Assembly (NCBI GenBank): GCA_001311805.1
Contig: BBCA01000006.1
Location: forward strand, 1 to 64,000
DNA length: 64,000 nucleotides
Reading direction: 5' to 3'
From: Lentibacillus juripiscarius JCM 12147
GTDB lineage: Bacteria; Bacillota; Bacilli; Bacillales_D; Amphibacillaceae
Positions 41,349-51,629 of this stretch are shown here, piece after piece (position 1 is the first letter of the stretch; every line of letters begins with the position of its first letter). The translations under genes were made by a program, and so were the position numbers. The notes beneath the pieces were generated by a model. That model searched no databases. It was not told where the DNA came from and saw nothing but the letters and a program-made list of their open reading frames with translations.

Positions 41349-41704
41349 ATGACTGGCCTAATCGTTAAATTACTCGTCTGCCCAATCGGATTATATGCTG
41401 CATCATGGCTCTTTCCTAATGTCGACTTTGGCTACTGGTATCAGCCGATCATCCTTGGTGTTGTTTTGGCATTTGTAGGATATTTTATGGAAAAATGATG
41501 CTGCGGGAAGAGACAAACTGGCTGAGTGTTGGATTAGATTTCGTGGTCACCGCGTTAATTGTATACTTTGGTTCTATGTTACTGGCTGATACGGCCGTTA
41601 CATTCTGGGGAGCTGTTTTAACTGGAGCATTACTTGGAATAACGGAGATCTTCCAGCACAATTGGCTCCTGAGCAGCGACCGAGTAAAAACCGTACAGGA
41701 GTGA
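41349..41704 (+). CDS. yndM: YndM-like DUF2512 membrane protein (one frameshift)
   Basis: About 118 residues with four membrane helices: IVKLLVCPIGLYAASWLF, PIILGVVLAFVGYFM, then after restoring one A near 41493 LDFVVTALIVYFGSMLL and TFWGAVLTGALLGITEIF. ATG 41349 follows AAAGGTGGGA. The PNVDFGYWYQP loop and overall length fit DUF2512. Function is unknown. Confidence 0.75.
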
Positions 41705-41708
41705 AAAT

Positions 41709-41750
41709 AAACGAGCAGGAAAGCTTCATATGCTTCCTGCTCGTTTTTTC
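41709..41750. terminator. Bidirectional terminator between yndM and the PBP gene
   Basis: AACGAGCAGGAA-AGC pairs with GCTTCCTGCTCGTT with a single bulged base; a T run follows at 41744-41749. Confidence 0.85.
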
Positions 41751-41816
41751 ATAAACCAACGTTCTGTCCTTCTATCATGGGTAAATGGCGGAAAGGTTGT
41801 CAGATGTCTTTTATTC

Positions 41817-44303
41817 TCAACCCGTATCGTCTGGTCGGCTTTGGTTATCTTCTTTATCTTTTTCCTCTCCTCCAGAGTTTTCTCCGTTATCACCATCTTT
41901 ATTTCCCTTTTCACTGTTATCTTGATCTTCTGTATTTCCGTCAGAACCATTATCCTGATCCTCTCCTTCATCCGGATTGGATTCTTGATTATCTTGCTCT
42001 TGAGAATCTTTATCTTGCTCTTGAGAATCTTCATCCGTCTGGTCGGTCTTATTCTCTTCCGGATCTTGGTTCTTTTGTTCATTTTGATCCTGTTGTTCTT
42101 CATTCTGCTGTTTTTTCTGTTCTTCGACTTGCTGGTCCTTTGGTTCTTTATGTTGATTTTGATTCCTCGGTTTCTTCTGTTCTTGTTCCTCACGATTTGG
42201 TTCTTGTTCGTTTTCCTCTTCTTGTTGAACAGGCGGTTCAAATTCCTTTTGATCCGTATGATCATCCTCTTGTTGCTCATCATCGACCGAACCGGAGATT
42301 GTTGGCTGTGCCCCTCGGACATACAATGTACCACCTGATTCTCCGACTGAATCCGGTCTTTTGAAATCCGGCGTTTCCGAATCAGACAGATTTTCCATTA
42401 ACACTTGAAAAATTTCTTTTGCTATATCCTCTGACCCGTCATAACGAATATAATGAACGTCGTCTCCATCTTTCAATTTCGGATAACCGGTCCAAACTGC
42501 AGCCGTGTACTGTGTTGTATAACCGGTAAACCACGAATCGAGCAAACCATCTCCAATATGATATTCTTGTCGCAATGGCTCCGGAATGTTTGTTGATCCC
42601 GTTTTACCTGCTACCGGAATACTGGGTATGTTAGCACCAGTACCCGTTCCGGAAGTGATAGCTGTTTTGAGCATGTTAGTAATCATATAAGCTGTATAGT
42701 CATGCATGGCCTGAACCGGCTCATGTTCAGGCTTCTTCTCTTTTCCATTTTGAAAGACAATTTTCTTTACAGCATATGGGGTATGATAAACCCCTTCGTT
42801 TCCAAATGCTGCATAGGCGCCGGCCATTTGCAATGGAGTTACGCCTGTGGAAAGGCCTCCTATTGCAGCAGCTTCAGGAATCGGTTCCTCGAGTTCAATT
42901 CCAAGCTGTTCCGCAAATCCTGCCGCTTTTTCCTTTCCGACAACCTGAAACGTCTTTAACGCAGGAATATTTCGCGACCACGCCAGAGCCCTTCGTATGG
43001 TCATTGACCCCCAATATTCCCCGTCCCATTCGTTGATCGGTGTTCCATCACTGTAAGAATAAGGTTCATCCACGATCGAATGACTCGTTGACCAATTCAA
43101 GTGTTCAATCGCCGGACCATAATCAATAATCGGCTTAAACGTTGAGCCGGGAGGATTTTTCCTCAGCACCGTAGTTGGTATCACCGATGGAAAGAAAATC
43201 TCTTCCCCCGCCGATGGCTTGAATGGCCCCCGTTTTCGTATCAATTAGGGAAATTCCCGCTTCAAATGCCTTGTCAGGATAATTGATTTTATCCGAAGTC
43301 AAAAGATCATAGACTTCTTTTTGTGCATCGGTGTCCAGGGTCGTGTAAATTTTCAATCCGCCTTGATAAAACTGTTGATCCGAGACAATTTTCCTTTCGT
43401 TTACTAACTCATGATACACCCGGTCAACAAACGCTTGATAAGGTCGATCCTTGTTATTAATAACCTTTTTTTGTTCTTGAACAAGTTTTTTAACGGGAAT
43501 TGATTCTGCTTTTTTTGCTTGATTCTCCGAAATGGCACCGGTTTCTACCATTGCCTGCAAAACTTGATCCCGACGGTCGGTCGCTCTATCGGGATGTTGA
43601 AATGGATCATAATAACTTGGTGCATTCGGTAGACCCGCAAGTAAGGCCATTTGCGATACGTTTAACCCGGACAAATCTTTCGTACCAAAATAAGTTGTCG
43701 ATGCCGTTGCCAGACCATAAGCTCCGTTGCCGAAATAAATATTGTTTAAATACATTTGCAGGATTTCATCTTTTGAATACTTTTGTTCCAGCTTTATCGC
43801 CAAATAGGCTTCCTTTATTTTACGAGTCAATGTTTTTTCGGGCGATAATATCGTCCTTTTCACGACCTGTTGGGTAACTGTGCTTCCCCCCTCAGAGCCC
43901 CATCCGCTTTCGATATTTGCCATGAGTGCACCGAAAATCCGATAGATATCGACCCCGTTATGTTGATAAAACCGTCGATCCTCAATAGAGGTTACAGCCT
44001 CTATCATCTGGTCCGGAACGTTTCCAATATCGACCTTCAACCGATTTTGTTCCTTGAACAGCGTTGTGACAAGTTCCCCGTCTTGATCGTAAATTTGTGA
44101 CGAGAAAGGAGTTTGCAGCTTCTCCGGGGTTAACTCCGGCGCACTCATAATGATTGAAACCACCCACACCCCACAAGCTATCAATACGAGCGAAATTGCA
44201 ATAAGACAATATAGAATAATCCTCTTAAAAAAGTTTTCTATTTTTGTTTTGGTTTATTTTCCCCTTTTCTCCGTTCCATACGAGAGCTGTATTCATCCGA
44301 CAT
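41817..44303 (-). CDS. Class A penicillin-binding protein with Gln/Glu/Asp-rich tail (two frameshifts)
   Basis: Bifunctional peptidoglycan synthase of about 828 residues. ATG 44303 gives a cytoplasmic MSDEYSSRMERRKGENKPKQ, then after one restored A near 44244 a membrane anchor LYCLIAISLVLIACGVWVV. The GT51 domain shows EDRRFYQHNGVDIYR and GGSTVTQQVVKRTILSPEKT. The transpeptidase shows PPGSTFKPIIDYGPA (SxxK), WSRNIP (SxN) and VAGKTGST (KTG). A break near 43180 lies between the domains. The last 150 or so residues are low complexity (EEQEQKKPRNQNQHKEPKDQ), then Asp/Gly/Asn-rich, probably a flexible tail outside the cell. The tail resembles those of PBP1 relatives. Confidence 0.88.
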
Positions 44304-44379
44304 CGAACATTCTGCCTCCCAAATGTTTCTTCTCTATCCGGTCAATTATATGCATCTTTTTCGTAATGTAGCATCAATT

Positions 44380-44660
44380 TCTTAAAAAATGACATTTAAC
44401 AAGATGTTCAATCTATTCACAATCCAATTCCCAAAGAAAAATAAACTGTATGGTAGCAGTAATGAAATTAATGTGCGTGAATTACGTTGCATTTAAATGG
44501 CGTCGTAGTCTATGGTAGTAGTTACGTTGTAATTTTGATCCCGTTATTACGGTAAATGGCCCAATAATAATAGAGATGTTTTGACATACGCAATCGACAA
44601 TAATTATTTCACTTACGACAATTATTATTGTCAAAATGATTATTATCGTATACACTATAT
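44380..44660. promoter_or_regulatory. Intergenic region with a large dyad upstream of the Xre gene
   Basis: Arms GACAATAAT (44596-44604) and ATTATTGTC (44624-44632) flank a 19-bp centre; a TTGTCA (44628-44633) and TACACT (44651-44656) 17 bp apart form a plausible promoter, so a protein on the dyad would control it, probably the regulator itself. Further left, TATGGTAG-CAGT and TATGGTAG-TAGT are direct repeats about 60 bp apart, each followed by TTACGTTG. No gene is seen from 44380 to 44692. Confidence 0.5.
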
Positions 44661-44692
44661 TATTAGATCAAAAGAATTGAAGGTGATGAGGT

Positions 44693-44896
44693 TTGAGAAG
44701 TCGCTTAAAAGAGCTTCGGGCACGTGCAGGCTATAACCAAACCCAGCTCGCGAAACGCGCTAAGATATCCAGACAAACAATAAGTTTAATCGAACGCGGA
44801 GAATATATGCCTTCACTTTTAATTGCCGTTCGTATTGCTCGTATTTTTAATGAGCCTGTTGAAAATGTATTCCACTTTGAGGAGGAGGAGTTATAA
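44693..44896 (+). CDS. Small Xre/YozG-like transcriptional regulator
   Basis: 67 residues, intact. The helix-turn-helix is LKELRARAGYNQTQLAKRAK, ISRQTISLIERGEYMPSLLI. TTG 44693 follows AGGTGATGAGG. The paralogue at 208 has the same architecture. Its stop TAA directly abuts the ATG of the next gene, so the two are translated together. It probably controls its own promoter at the GACAATAAT dyad, by analogy with this family. Confidence 0.85.
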   Translation: MRSRLKELRARAGYNQTQLAKRAKISRQTISLIERGEYMPSLLIAVRIARIFNEPVENVFHFEEEEL

Positions 44897-45209
44897 ATGA
44901 AACTTATATTGCGATTTGTTATTGGTGGATTTGTTGGTTTTTGTCGTGTATGCTTTGATGAACTTTTCTGAGGTTAATTTTGCTGGAGAAATAACTGTAA
45001 TCAGCTTAATTGCAATCTCTACCTTCCTAATAGCTATGAGTGTTTTTCGGTTTCAAAAGATTAAATCGCTTAACACACAAAACTTTGGCGGCGATCAAGA
45101 AGATAAAGTTGAGGCTAGAAAGTATAAAATGTTTGCAGATTATTCCTTATATGCAAATTCCAGTTTCGTTCTTATCCTTATGTCATTTGTATTGCTAGTT
45201 ATTAATTGA
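44897..45209 (+). CDS. Membrane protein paired with the Xre regulator (one frameshift)
   Basis: About 103 residues. ATG 44897 abuts the regulator stop. An extra T near 44943 shifts the frame; removing it gives MKLILRFVIGGFVGFVVYAL and MNFSEVNFAG, then ITVISLIAISTFLIAMSVF and YANSSFVLILMSFVLLVIN. It has three membrane helices with a charged loop (NFGGDQEDKVEARKYK). It looks like the N-terminal half of a DUF3169-type protein and may be truncated. Confidence 0.55.
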
Positions 45210-45243
45210 AAATATCTGTTGGTGATTCGGAATAAGTAAATAG

Positions 45244-45282
45244 GGAAAGAGGGGAGCCATCGGAGACTTCCCTCTTTTCCAA
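45244..45282. terminator. Terminator between the Xre pair and ypgQ
   Basis: GGAAAGAGGGGAG pairs with CTTCCCTCTTTTCC with a single mismatch; T residues follow on the + strand arm. Confidence 0.75.
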
Positions 45283-45321
45283 GCTTCTTGCTGATTTTCA
45301 ATGAATATGAACTACCTACTT

Positions 45322-45929
45322 TTAGAGTGTGTTCCCCCACTCCAGGAAAAATTGCTGCAGATAACTTTCCATAAACTGGTGGCGTTTGGCAGCAATCTGT
45401 GTTGCGCTGTTTGTGTTCATCCTGTCTTTTAACTTCAGCAGCTTGTCATAAAAATGTTGGACAGATGTGTTTTCTTTCTCTTCATCGTTGTCATGCCAAA
45501 TGCACTGTCCATTCGCCCCGCCATAAGCCAACGTCCGTGCAATACCAATGGCCCCTATGGCATCCAATCTGTCTGCATCCTGCACTATTTTCCCTTCCAA
45601 TGTGTCCGGTATCCTGCCTTTACGGAACGAAACATCTTTTGCGGCATCTTTCATACGCTGGATCTGTTCACCAGTACAATCAATCGAATATAAAAATTCT
45701 TCCAGCTTCCGAATCGCCTTTGTAGAATCGGAAAATAATTTTTCATCGCCGATATCATGAATCCATGCAGCAGCTTCACAAATAAACGGGTCTGCCCCCT
45801 CTTTTGCCGCTAGTTCACTTGCCGTGCGGGCAACCCGCTGCATATGAAAAAATCGTGTCCTGTACTGTCATCCTGAAAAATACTGTGGGTATAATCACGG
45901 ATATTTGCTAATTTCCTGGTCGTATCCAT
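45322..45929 (-). CDS. ypgQ: HD-domain phosphohydrolase, YpgQ-like (one frameshift)
   Basis: About 202 residues. ATG 45929 overlaps the fhs stop (TAATG) and gives [20 protein letters not shown]; restoring one T near 45847 gives GHDFFHMQRVARTASELAAK. HD-superfamily metal ligands are in GHDFFH, AAAWIHDIGDEK (HD) and VQDADRLDAIGAIG. YpgQ is known as a manganese-dependent (d)NTP pyrophosphohydrolase-type enzyme. It is co-transcribed with fhs, a link to one-carbon and nucleotide metabolism. Confidence 0.82.
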
Positions 45930-47599
45930 TAAAACAATCCTTTAATCTTTCCGTCTTTATCGACATCCATGTTTAATGCGGCAGGTTTTTCAGGCAGCCC
46001 AGGCATGGTCATCATGTTTCCTGTGAGAACAACGATAAAGCCAGCACCGATCGATGGCCGCAGTTCCCGAATGGTTATGGTGAAATTTTCCGGACGTCCG
46101 AGCAGTGCCGGGTCATCTGACAGGGAGTATTGTGTTTTGGCCATGCAGACGGGAAGGTTTCCCCATCCTTCCTGTTCATAATATGCAAGCTGTTTTTTAG
46201 CTTGTGGTGACAATTCGATATCAAGTGCACCGTACACGTTTTGGGCTATTTTCCGTATTTTGGTTTCCAGTTTCTCATTGGTGTCGTATACATAGTTCGG
46301 TTTTCCTTCAGCAGGACCGGCAATCGCCATAACTTTTTCAGCAAGTTCGATACCGCCCACTCCGCCGTGCGCATAAACGTCTGTCAATGCCACATCGGCG
46401 CCATGGGATTCGCACCATGACTTTACAAAATCGGTTTCAGCCTTTGTATCTGTCGGGAATTGGTTGATTGCTACAACAAACGGAAGCCCGAACGAATCGA
46501 TTGTTTCCATATGTTTCTTCAGATTGTCCATTCCTGCTTCCAATGCCTGGATATTTTCCTCTTTCAAATGGTCACGGTGAACGCCGCCATGCATTTTTAA
46601 CGCACGGACTGTCGCGACGATAACGACTGCACTTGGGTTGATGTCCCCGGCACGGGATTTGATATCAAGAAACTTTTCTGCACCCAGATCCGCACCAAAG
46701 CCAGCCTCAGTTACTGCGTAATCACCTAGCTTGGCCGCTGTTTTAGTAGCCATTACACTGTTGCAGCCATGGGCAATGTTAGCAAATGGTCCCCCGTGAA
46801 TAATGGCTGGCGTATTCTCAGTTGTCTGCACCAGGTTCGGCTTAATGGCGTCTTTAAGCAAAAGGGAAAGTGCGCCTTCTATATTCAGATCCTTCACCGT
46901 AACTGGTCTTTCATCATATGTAAAGCCAATGACAATGTTTGCAAGACGCTCTTTCAGGTTATCAAGACTTGTTGCCAGACAAAGGATGGCCATTATTTCG
47001 GACGCGACTGTTATATTGAACCCGTCTTCTCTGGGAACCCCCCGCAAAGGACCACCCAGCCCGACAACAATTTGCCGCAATGCCCGGTCATTCATATCCA
47101 TAACGCGTTTCCACTCCACACGGCGAGGATCAATATTCAATTCATTCCCGCGGTGAATATGATTGTCAATGATGGCAGACAGCGCATTGTTTGCCGTTGT
47201 AATGGCGTGAAGATCACCTGTAAAGTGCAGATTGATGTCCTCCATCGGCAGTACTTGGGCGTATCCCCCACCAGCTGCTCCGCCTTTCAGCCCCATAACA
47301 GGACCAAGCGACGGTTCGCGAAGGGCAATGAGCGCTTTTTGGCCAAGTTTTTCAAGCGCCTGACCGAGTCCGACCGTTACCGTTGACTTCCCCTCCCCGG
47401 CAGCTGTCGGATTGATGGAGGTGACCAGCACAATTTTCCCGTCTGGTTTGTTGTCCAGTTTATGCAGCAAGTCATTCGAGAGTTTGGCCTTTGTATGGCC
47501 ATATGGTTCCCAATCCGCTTCTGTTAAATCCAAGTCTTTGGCAATATCCCCAATAGGTTTCAAAGTGGCTTCTTGTGCTATTTCAATGTCCGTTTTCAT
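45929..47599 (-). CDS. fhs: Formate-tetrahydrofolate ligase
   Basis: Makes 10-formyl-THF from formate, THF and ATP. An intact 556-residue frame, the longest unbroken gene in the window. The P-loop is [20 protein letters not shown]; other blocks are [40 protein letters not shown] and [17 protein letters not shown]. The C-terminus [19 protein letters not shown] is complete. ATG 47599 follows GGGGAGGGAG. It has its own leader and is followed by overlapping ypgQ. Confidence 0.96.
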   Translation of the reverse strand: MKTDIEIAQEATLKPIGDIAKDLDLTEADWEPYGHTKAKLSNDLLHKLDNKPDGKIVLVTSINPTAAGEGKSTVTVGLGQALEKLGQKALIALREPSLGPVMGLKGGAAGGGYAQVLPMEDINLHFTGDLHAITTANNALSAIIDNHIHRGNELNIDPRRVEWKRVMDMNDRALRQIVVGLGGPLRGVPREDGFNITVASEIMAILCLATSLDNLKERLANIVIGFTYDERPVTVKDLNIEGALSLLLKDAIKPNLVQTTENTPAIIHGGPFANIAHGCNSVMATKTAAKLGDYAVTEAGFGADLGAEKFLDIKSRAGDINPSAVVIVATVRALKMHGGVHRDHLKEENIQALEAGMDNLKKHMETIDSFGLPFVVAINQFPTDTKAETDFVKSWCESHGADVALTDVYAHGGVGGIELAEKVMAIAGPAEGKPNYVYDTNEKLETKIRKIAQNVYGALDIELSPQAKKQLAYYEQEGWGNLPVCMAKTQYSLSDDPALLGRPENFTITIRELRPSIGAGFIVVLTGNMMTMPGLPEKPAALNMDVDKDGKIKGLF

Positions 47600-47738
47600 A
47601 CTGCGCGCTCCCTCCCCTTTTGTTAGTTCCAGTGTAACGCATTTACACCTTTTTTACATAAAAAATTAAAACATCTTTTAACCGCTTTCATTTCTATTAC
47701 AGCAATATGTATAAAAACAATCGAATCAGGGTAAATTC

Positions 47739-47933
47739 TTGACTGAGGTTCTAAAATAAGCTATATTAGACACAAGCAATGAAGATGTATGGATTCATGA
47801 AGGACAGGCAGCTTCCAGTGGAAGTGGATGCATCAAGTAATCCATTACTTCTGTGGCAGGCTGTTTTTTGTATTCCATGTATCTGATTTGTATTAACACG
47901 TTTTACGTGAAAGGTTTTAGGAGGAAATTTATA
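47739..47933 (+). promoter_or_regulatory. Promoter and about 160-nt 5' leader of the cold-shock gene
   Basis: TTGACT (47739-47744) and TATATT (47762-47767) are 17 bp apart. The leader to ATG 47934 contains hairpins CTTCC-AGT-GGAAG (about 47812-47824) and AGTAAT-CC-ATTACT (47836-47849), then a GGCAGGCTGTTTTTTG stretch resembling a weak terminator. Long structured leaders are typical of csp genes and govern stability and translation in the cold. Confidence 0.7.
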
Positions 47934-48134
47934 ATGGAAAATGGCGTAGTAAAATGGTTTAACGCAGAGAAAGGCTATGGCTTCATTCAAGTGGAGGAAG
48001 GAAATGATGTATTCGTACATTATTCCGCAATCCAAGAAGAAGGATTCAAAACACTGGAAGAAGGCCAGGACGTTTCGTTTGATATCGTTGAAGGTGACCG
48101 TGGCCCACAGGCTGCAAACGTAGTTAAAAAATAA
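47934..48134 (+). CDS. cspD: Cold-shock protein, CspA family
   Basis: 66 residues, intact. OB-fold nucleic-acid binder with RNP1 KGYGFIQV and RNP2 VFVHYSAI. It begins [20 protein letters not shown]. The start is fixed by AGGAGGAA 7 bp upstream. It acts as an RNA chaperone at low temperature and in growth. The choice of symbol cspD over cspB or cspC is uncertain. Confidence 0.93.
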   Translation: MENGVVKWFNAEKGYGFIQVEEGNDVFVHYSAIQEEGFKTLEEGQDVSFDIVEGDRGPQAANVVKK

Positions 48135-48154
48135 CGTGTAACGAAACCATATAT

Positions 48155-48191
48155 AAAAAGCGGCAATCCTAATCTGATTGCCGCTTTTTTT
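48155..48191. terminator. Bidirectional terminator after the cold-shock gene
   Basis: AAAAAGCGGCAATC and GATTGCCGCTTTTT form a 14-bp stem with T runs on both strands. Confidence 0.9.
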
Positions 48192-48199
48192 GATGCTGT

Positions 48200-48735
48200 T
48201 CATTGTGTTCATTGCTTTTCCATAAGGGTTCTGTTTCCCTCACGTCGCTCTCGTTAAGGCTTTTTCCTCGCTTGGTATCCGCACCCTCAATAGCAGCAAA
48301 TGTAAAATCGGAAATAGAAAAGCAGTCAGCTGGGCACCTATTAAAAGCGGAATGACAAACAATTCCACTGCCACAATCACATAGTTTGGATGCTTTATAT
48401 ACCTGTATGGCCCCTTTTTGATGACCGTCACTCCAGGAAGTACAATTATTTTTGTATTCCAGAAGCGGCCGAGCGTATGCATGCACCATATCCTCCCCGC
48501 CTGCATCAGCAAAAACAGGCAGAGGAGAAAGTAATTAAGCTGTGCTGCATGTGACTGGGGGTTTAAAGATACTTCTGTTATTGCTGATGCAAAAACAAGC
48601 AATGGAGAAGAACAAACCATTTGTAATGTTTTTCCCCTTTTTCAATTCCACCCATGCTTTTCATCCATTTTTCATTTCGTCTGGCAATATACAATTCACC
48701 AAGCGTTGCATGATAACTGCCAAAATAAAACCCAT
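48200..48735 (-). CDS. ypbQ: YpbQ-like isoprenylcysteine carboxyl methyltransferase family protein (frameshifted)
   Basis: Membrane methyltransferase of about 170-180 residues. In B. subtilis YpbQ methylates alkylpyrones made by the BcsA partner. ATG 48735 gives MGFILAVIMQRL; after a break near 48690 the frame reads GELYIARRNEKWMKSMGG. The ICMT core is MHTLGRFWNTKIIVLPG, VTVIKKGPYRYIKHPNYVIV and AVELFVIPLLIG. The C-terminus after EEKAL is scrambled by a break near 48240, so the stop is uncertain. It directly follows bcsA with overlapping ends, so the two are co-expressed. Confidence 0.8.
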
Positions 48736-48745
48736 ATCCAAGTCG

Positions 48746-49844
48746 TCAATGTTCATTCCACTCCAATAACAATAATTCTGAACTGAATCCCGGTCCTAGA
48801 GCCGATACAATACTTAGCATTTTCTCCGGTATATCCTCCTTCATCCATTCATAAAGCACATAGAGTACCGTAGCTGATGACATATTGCCATGCTCCCGAA
48901 GAACGCCATGCGAATGCATGAATTTTGCTTGTGGTGCCTGCAGTACTTTTTCCATTGCCTCCAGCACTTTTTTTCCCGCCGGGGTGTGCGATAAATGAAT
49001 GGATATGGTGATAAGATAATGGAAAATCAGCTAGAAAAGTTTCGATATGCTTTTTCCAAAATGATCGCACCTGTGCAGGAATGCTTTTGGTGAAAATGAC
49101 CTCCATTCCCCTGTCCGTCATATTCCACCCCATAACGGAATGGCTGTTTTTCTTTGTGGCAGAACTTGTTTGGAGAATTTGTGGTTTCGGTTTGGAATGG
49201 TTGACAGCCGATCGCCAGCTGGATTTCTCACCCATAAGCAAAGCGGCCGCCGCCCCGTCCCCAAAAAGAGCGGAACCGACTATATTACTTTTGCGCAGGT
49301 CATCTTTCTGGAATGTAAGACTGCATAGTTCACAGCAGACAAGGAGCACATTTTTATCCGGATGTGCGCTAATCCAGTCAGAAGCACGCGATAAGCCAAT
49401 GGCCCCACCCGCACAGCCAAGTCCCCATAAAGGCATCCTTACAACATCTTCCCGAAACGGTCGTTCATTCATGATATATGTATCAATAGATGGCGCTGCA
49501 ATACCAGTACTGGAAACAAAATAATCATGTCGATTGCTTCGTATGGAATGGTTTCATTTAACAAGTGATCATTCGTCAGACAAGCGTCGATTGCCTTAAG
49601 TGAAAAGGTTTGTGCACATTGATGATACAAATCATTCTTCTCTTCAAACGTGTGATCATTTTGCAGCCATTCCTGATCAACGACAAATTGTCTTCTGTCA
49701 ATTTGTGCATTGTCAAAGACAGGCAACAGCCGATCAATCAGCCGTGACGCCGACTTATCAAAAACGTTGCTGATAAACGACTTGACAGAATGCTGCGGCA
49801 TATCATACGGAGGTATTCCCAATCCAATTGACCCTATCAACCAT
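48746..49844 (-). CDS. bcsA: Type III polyketide synthase, BcsA-like (two or three frameshifts)
   Basis: Chalcone-synthase-fold enzyme of about 365 residues that condenses acyl-CoA with malonyl-CoA to alkylpyrones or alkylresorcinols. The catalytic triad is visible: Cys in LWGLGCAGGAIGLS, His in IAHPGGKKVLEAM and Asn in REHGNMSSATVLYVL. Breaks lie near 49830 (right after the start), 49520 and 48975. ATG 49844 follows AAAGGGG at 6 bp. In B. subtilis bcsA and ypbQ form an operon for triketide pyrones and their methyl ethers; the same pair is kept here. Confidence 0.88.
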
Positions 49845-50005
49845 ACCCATCCCCTTTCGTTAGTAAGCAGCTAGAAAATAAATTGTTGTAATATCTTACC
49901 GGCAGCACTGGCCTATAAGATGCTACTGCCATTTTTGTTTCTTAGTCTGGTTGATTTCAGCAAAATTATTACACAATTTTTTAAAGGCTGTTTTCTAAAA
50001 CTGTT

Positions 50006-50160
50006 GCTTTTCCCGCAGGAGTCGACTGCCCTCCGCCATACAGCGAACTTTGCGAGCGAGGAGGCTCAGCGCGAGCCCGCGGCAAAGAAGACACTGCGAA
50101 AGCGACCAAAGGAAGCTTGATCAGATGTCGCACTTGTACCCGGAGTGGTGAAAGCGTCAG
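50006..50160. repeat. Dispersed repeat family A, partial copy
   Basis: TTTTCCCGCAGGAGTC begins the similarity with the copy at 33992-34010; 50058-50156 is nearly identical to 34164-34263 (same order, a few substitutions and one indel). It lies between bcsA and rlmL; the terminal inverted repeats are not visible. The whole gap from 49845 to 50260 shows no gene. Confidence 0.75.
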
Positions 50161-50260
50161 CCTGAAGTGGAAATCAAACGCAATAACCTAATTGTTCGTA
50201 TTTTAAAGGTAATTCACTCGGTCATTTAAGGATTAGGAAATGAGATCGATTATAAAAAAC

Positions 50261-50295
50261 AAAACCAGACAAGTGGCCTTCCCTCGTCTGGTTTT
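50261..50295. terminator. Terminator downstream of rlmL
   Basis: AAAACCAGAC (50261-50270) and GTCTGGTTTT (50286-50295), perfect 10-bp stem, 15-nt loop. Confidence 0.8.
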
Positions 50296-50309
50296 GCTTT
50301 GTTATAGAT

Positions 50310-51441
50310 TTAAGACTGTTTCGCACCAAAATACTGATAATAGTTCGTTTGGATAAATCCATTAAACAGTTTTCGTTTTTGGTTGCTTGTTGACCGTATT
50401 CGTTCTCAAACCTGTCGAACGCTGTCAATATATACACGCTCCAGGAAGGGTAGTTTTTCATGATACGGCCGAGGTGCTGACAAATATCCGCTGCTGCCTC
50501 CTGATCACCAATGCGCTGTCCATATGGAGGGTTGCCGATTAAATAACCATTCTCTTGCTGGATAGAAAGGTCCTTCACATTCATCTGTTTCCAGCTGATT
50601 AAATCCCCAAGTCCGGCTTCCATGGCATTCTCCTTTGCGGCAGAGGCCATGTTGTGATCGATATCCGTTCCGGTAATGGCAAGTTCCTGATCATAATCAG
50701 CCTTATCTTCCACTTCTTCAAAGGCTTCATTCCAGTGCTTATTTCTAATCCATCCCCAATCCTCGGAAGCAAATGAGCGGTTGAAACCAGGGGCAATATT
50801 CTGCCCGATAAGTGCTGCTTCAATCGGGATGTTCCCGAACCACAGAATGGATCAAGCAGCGGATAGTCAGGTTTCCAGTTGGTTAAAAGAATCAGTGCCG
50901 CTGCCATCGTCTCTTTTAGAGGTGCTTCACCCTGGCTTACGCGATAGCCCCGCTTGTGCAGTCCTGTACCGGATGTGTCAATGGTCAGCGTGGCTTCATC
51001 TTTATGAAGGGCCACTTCCACTTTAAACAAAGCACTGGTTTCAGGCAAATTGCCAGCAACCCCGTATTTCAGCTTCAGCCGTTCGGCAATTGCTTTTTTT
51101 ACAATGGCCTGGCAATCGGGGACACTGTGCAGCTCTGATTTGACCGATTTACCTGAAACAGGAAACTTTCCATCCTCCATAATAAAATTTTCCCATGGTA
51201 ATGCTTTCGTCTTTTCGAAGAGTTCGTCAAATGTCACGGCTTGGAAACGGCCAGCCTGTAATTTAACACGATCAGCACTTCTCAGCCACAGGTTGCAGCG
51301 TGGGATGGCACTGATTGGTGCATCAAATGTTACTTTTCCATTATCGACTTCCACTTCATAACCAAGTTGTTTTACTTCACTGGCCACCACTGATTCAAGT
51401 CCCATAGCAGCTGTAGCGGTTAATGTCACTTGTTGAGCCAT
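50310..51441 (-). CDS. ypsC: 23S rRNA (guanine-N2)-methyltransferase, RlmL/YpsC family (three frameshifts)
   Basis: THUMP domain (residues about 1-165: MGLESVVASEVKQLGYEVEV) followed by a SAM-dependent methyltransferase. The SAM motif is LLDPFCGSGTIPIEAALIG, restored by correcting a break near 50845; the catalytic motif is GYLIGNPPYGQRIGD. A break near 50720 and one near 50355 also occur; the corrected C-terminus QTNYYQYFGAKQS ends at the TAA complement 50310-50312. ATG 51441 follows AAAGGAA. The rlmL-rnpB-gpsB order matches B. subtilis ypsC-rnpB-ypsB. Confidence 0.9.
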
Positions 51442-51534
51442 ATAGACGTTCCTTTCATTTCCAATGTAAAAGCAGTGATAGTTTACCACATTCTTGAGTA
51501 ATGAACAAAATCGCACTAGAAGCATGTGTGCAAA

Positions 51535-51557
51535 CCCGGGCTTTTTGAACAACCTCC
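51535..51557. repeat. Dispersed repeat family B, 3' fragment
   Basis: CCCGGGCTTTTTGAACAACC matches the right end of the copy at 11797-11882 (CCGGACTTTTTGAACAACC). Confidence 0.55.
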
Positions 51558-51578
51558 AGACAAATCTGCCAAAATTAA

Positions 51579-51615
51579 AAACCCTTTCCGGCTGCGTTAC
51601 AGTCAGAAAGGGTTT
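51579..51615 (-). terminator. Terminator of rnpB
   Basis: On the - strand AAACCCTTTC ... GAAAGGGTTT is followed by TTAATTTT; arms at 51606-51615 and 51579-51588. Confidence 0.8.
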
Positions 51616-51629
51616 GTTCGGTTATATAC

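Noticed and set aside
41730..42364. Long open frames on the + strand opposite the PBP tail
   Set aside because: They are antisense shadows of a low-complexity Gln/Glu/Asp-rich coding tail; their hydrophobic Leu/Ile/Phe strings follow from the codon bias of the other strand and there is no ribosome binding site.
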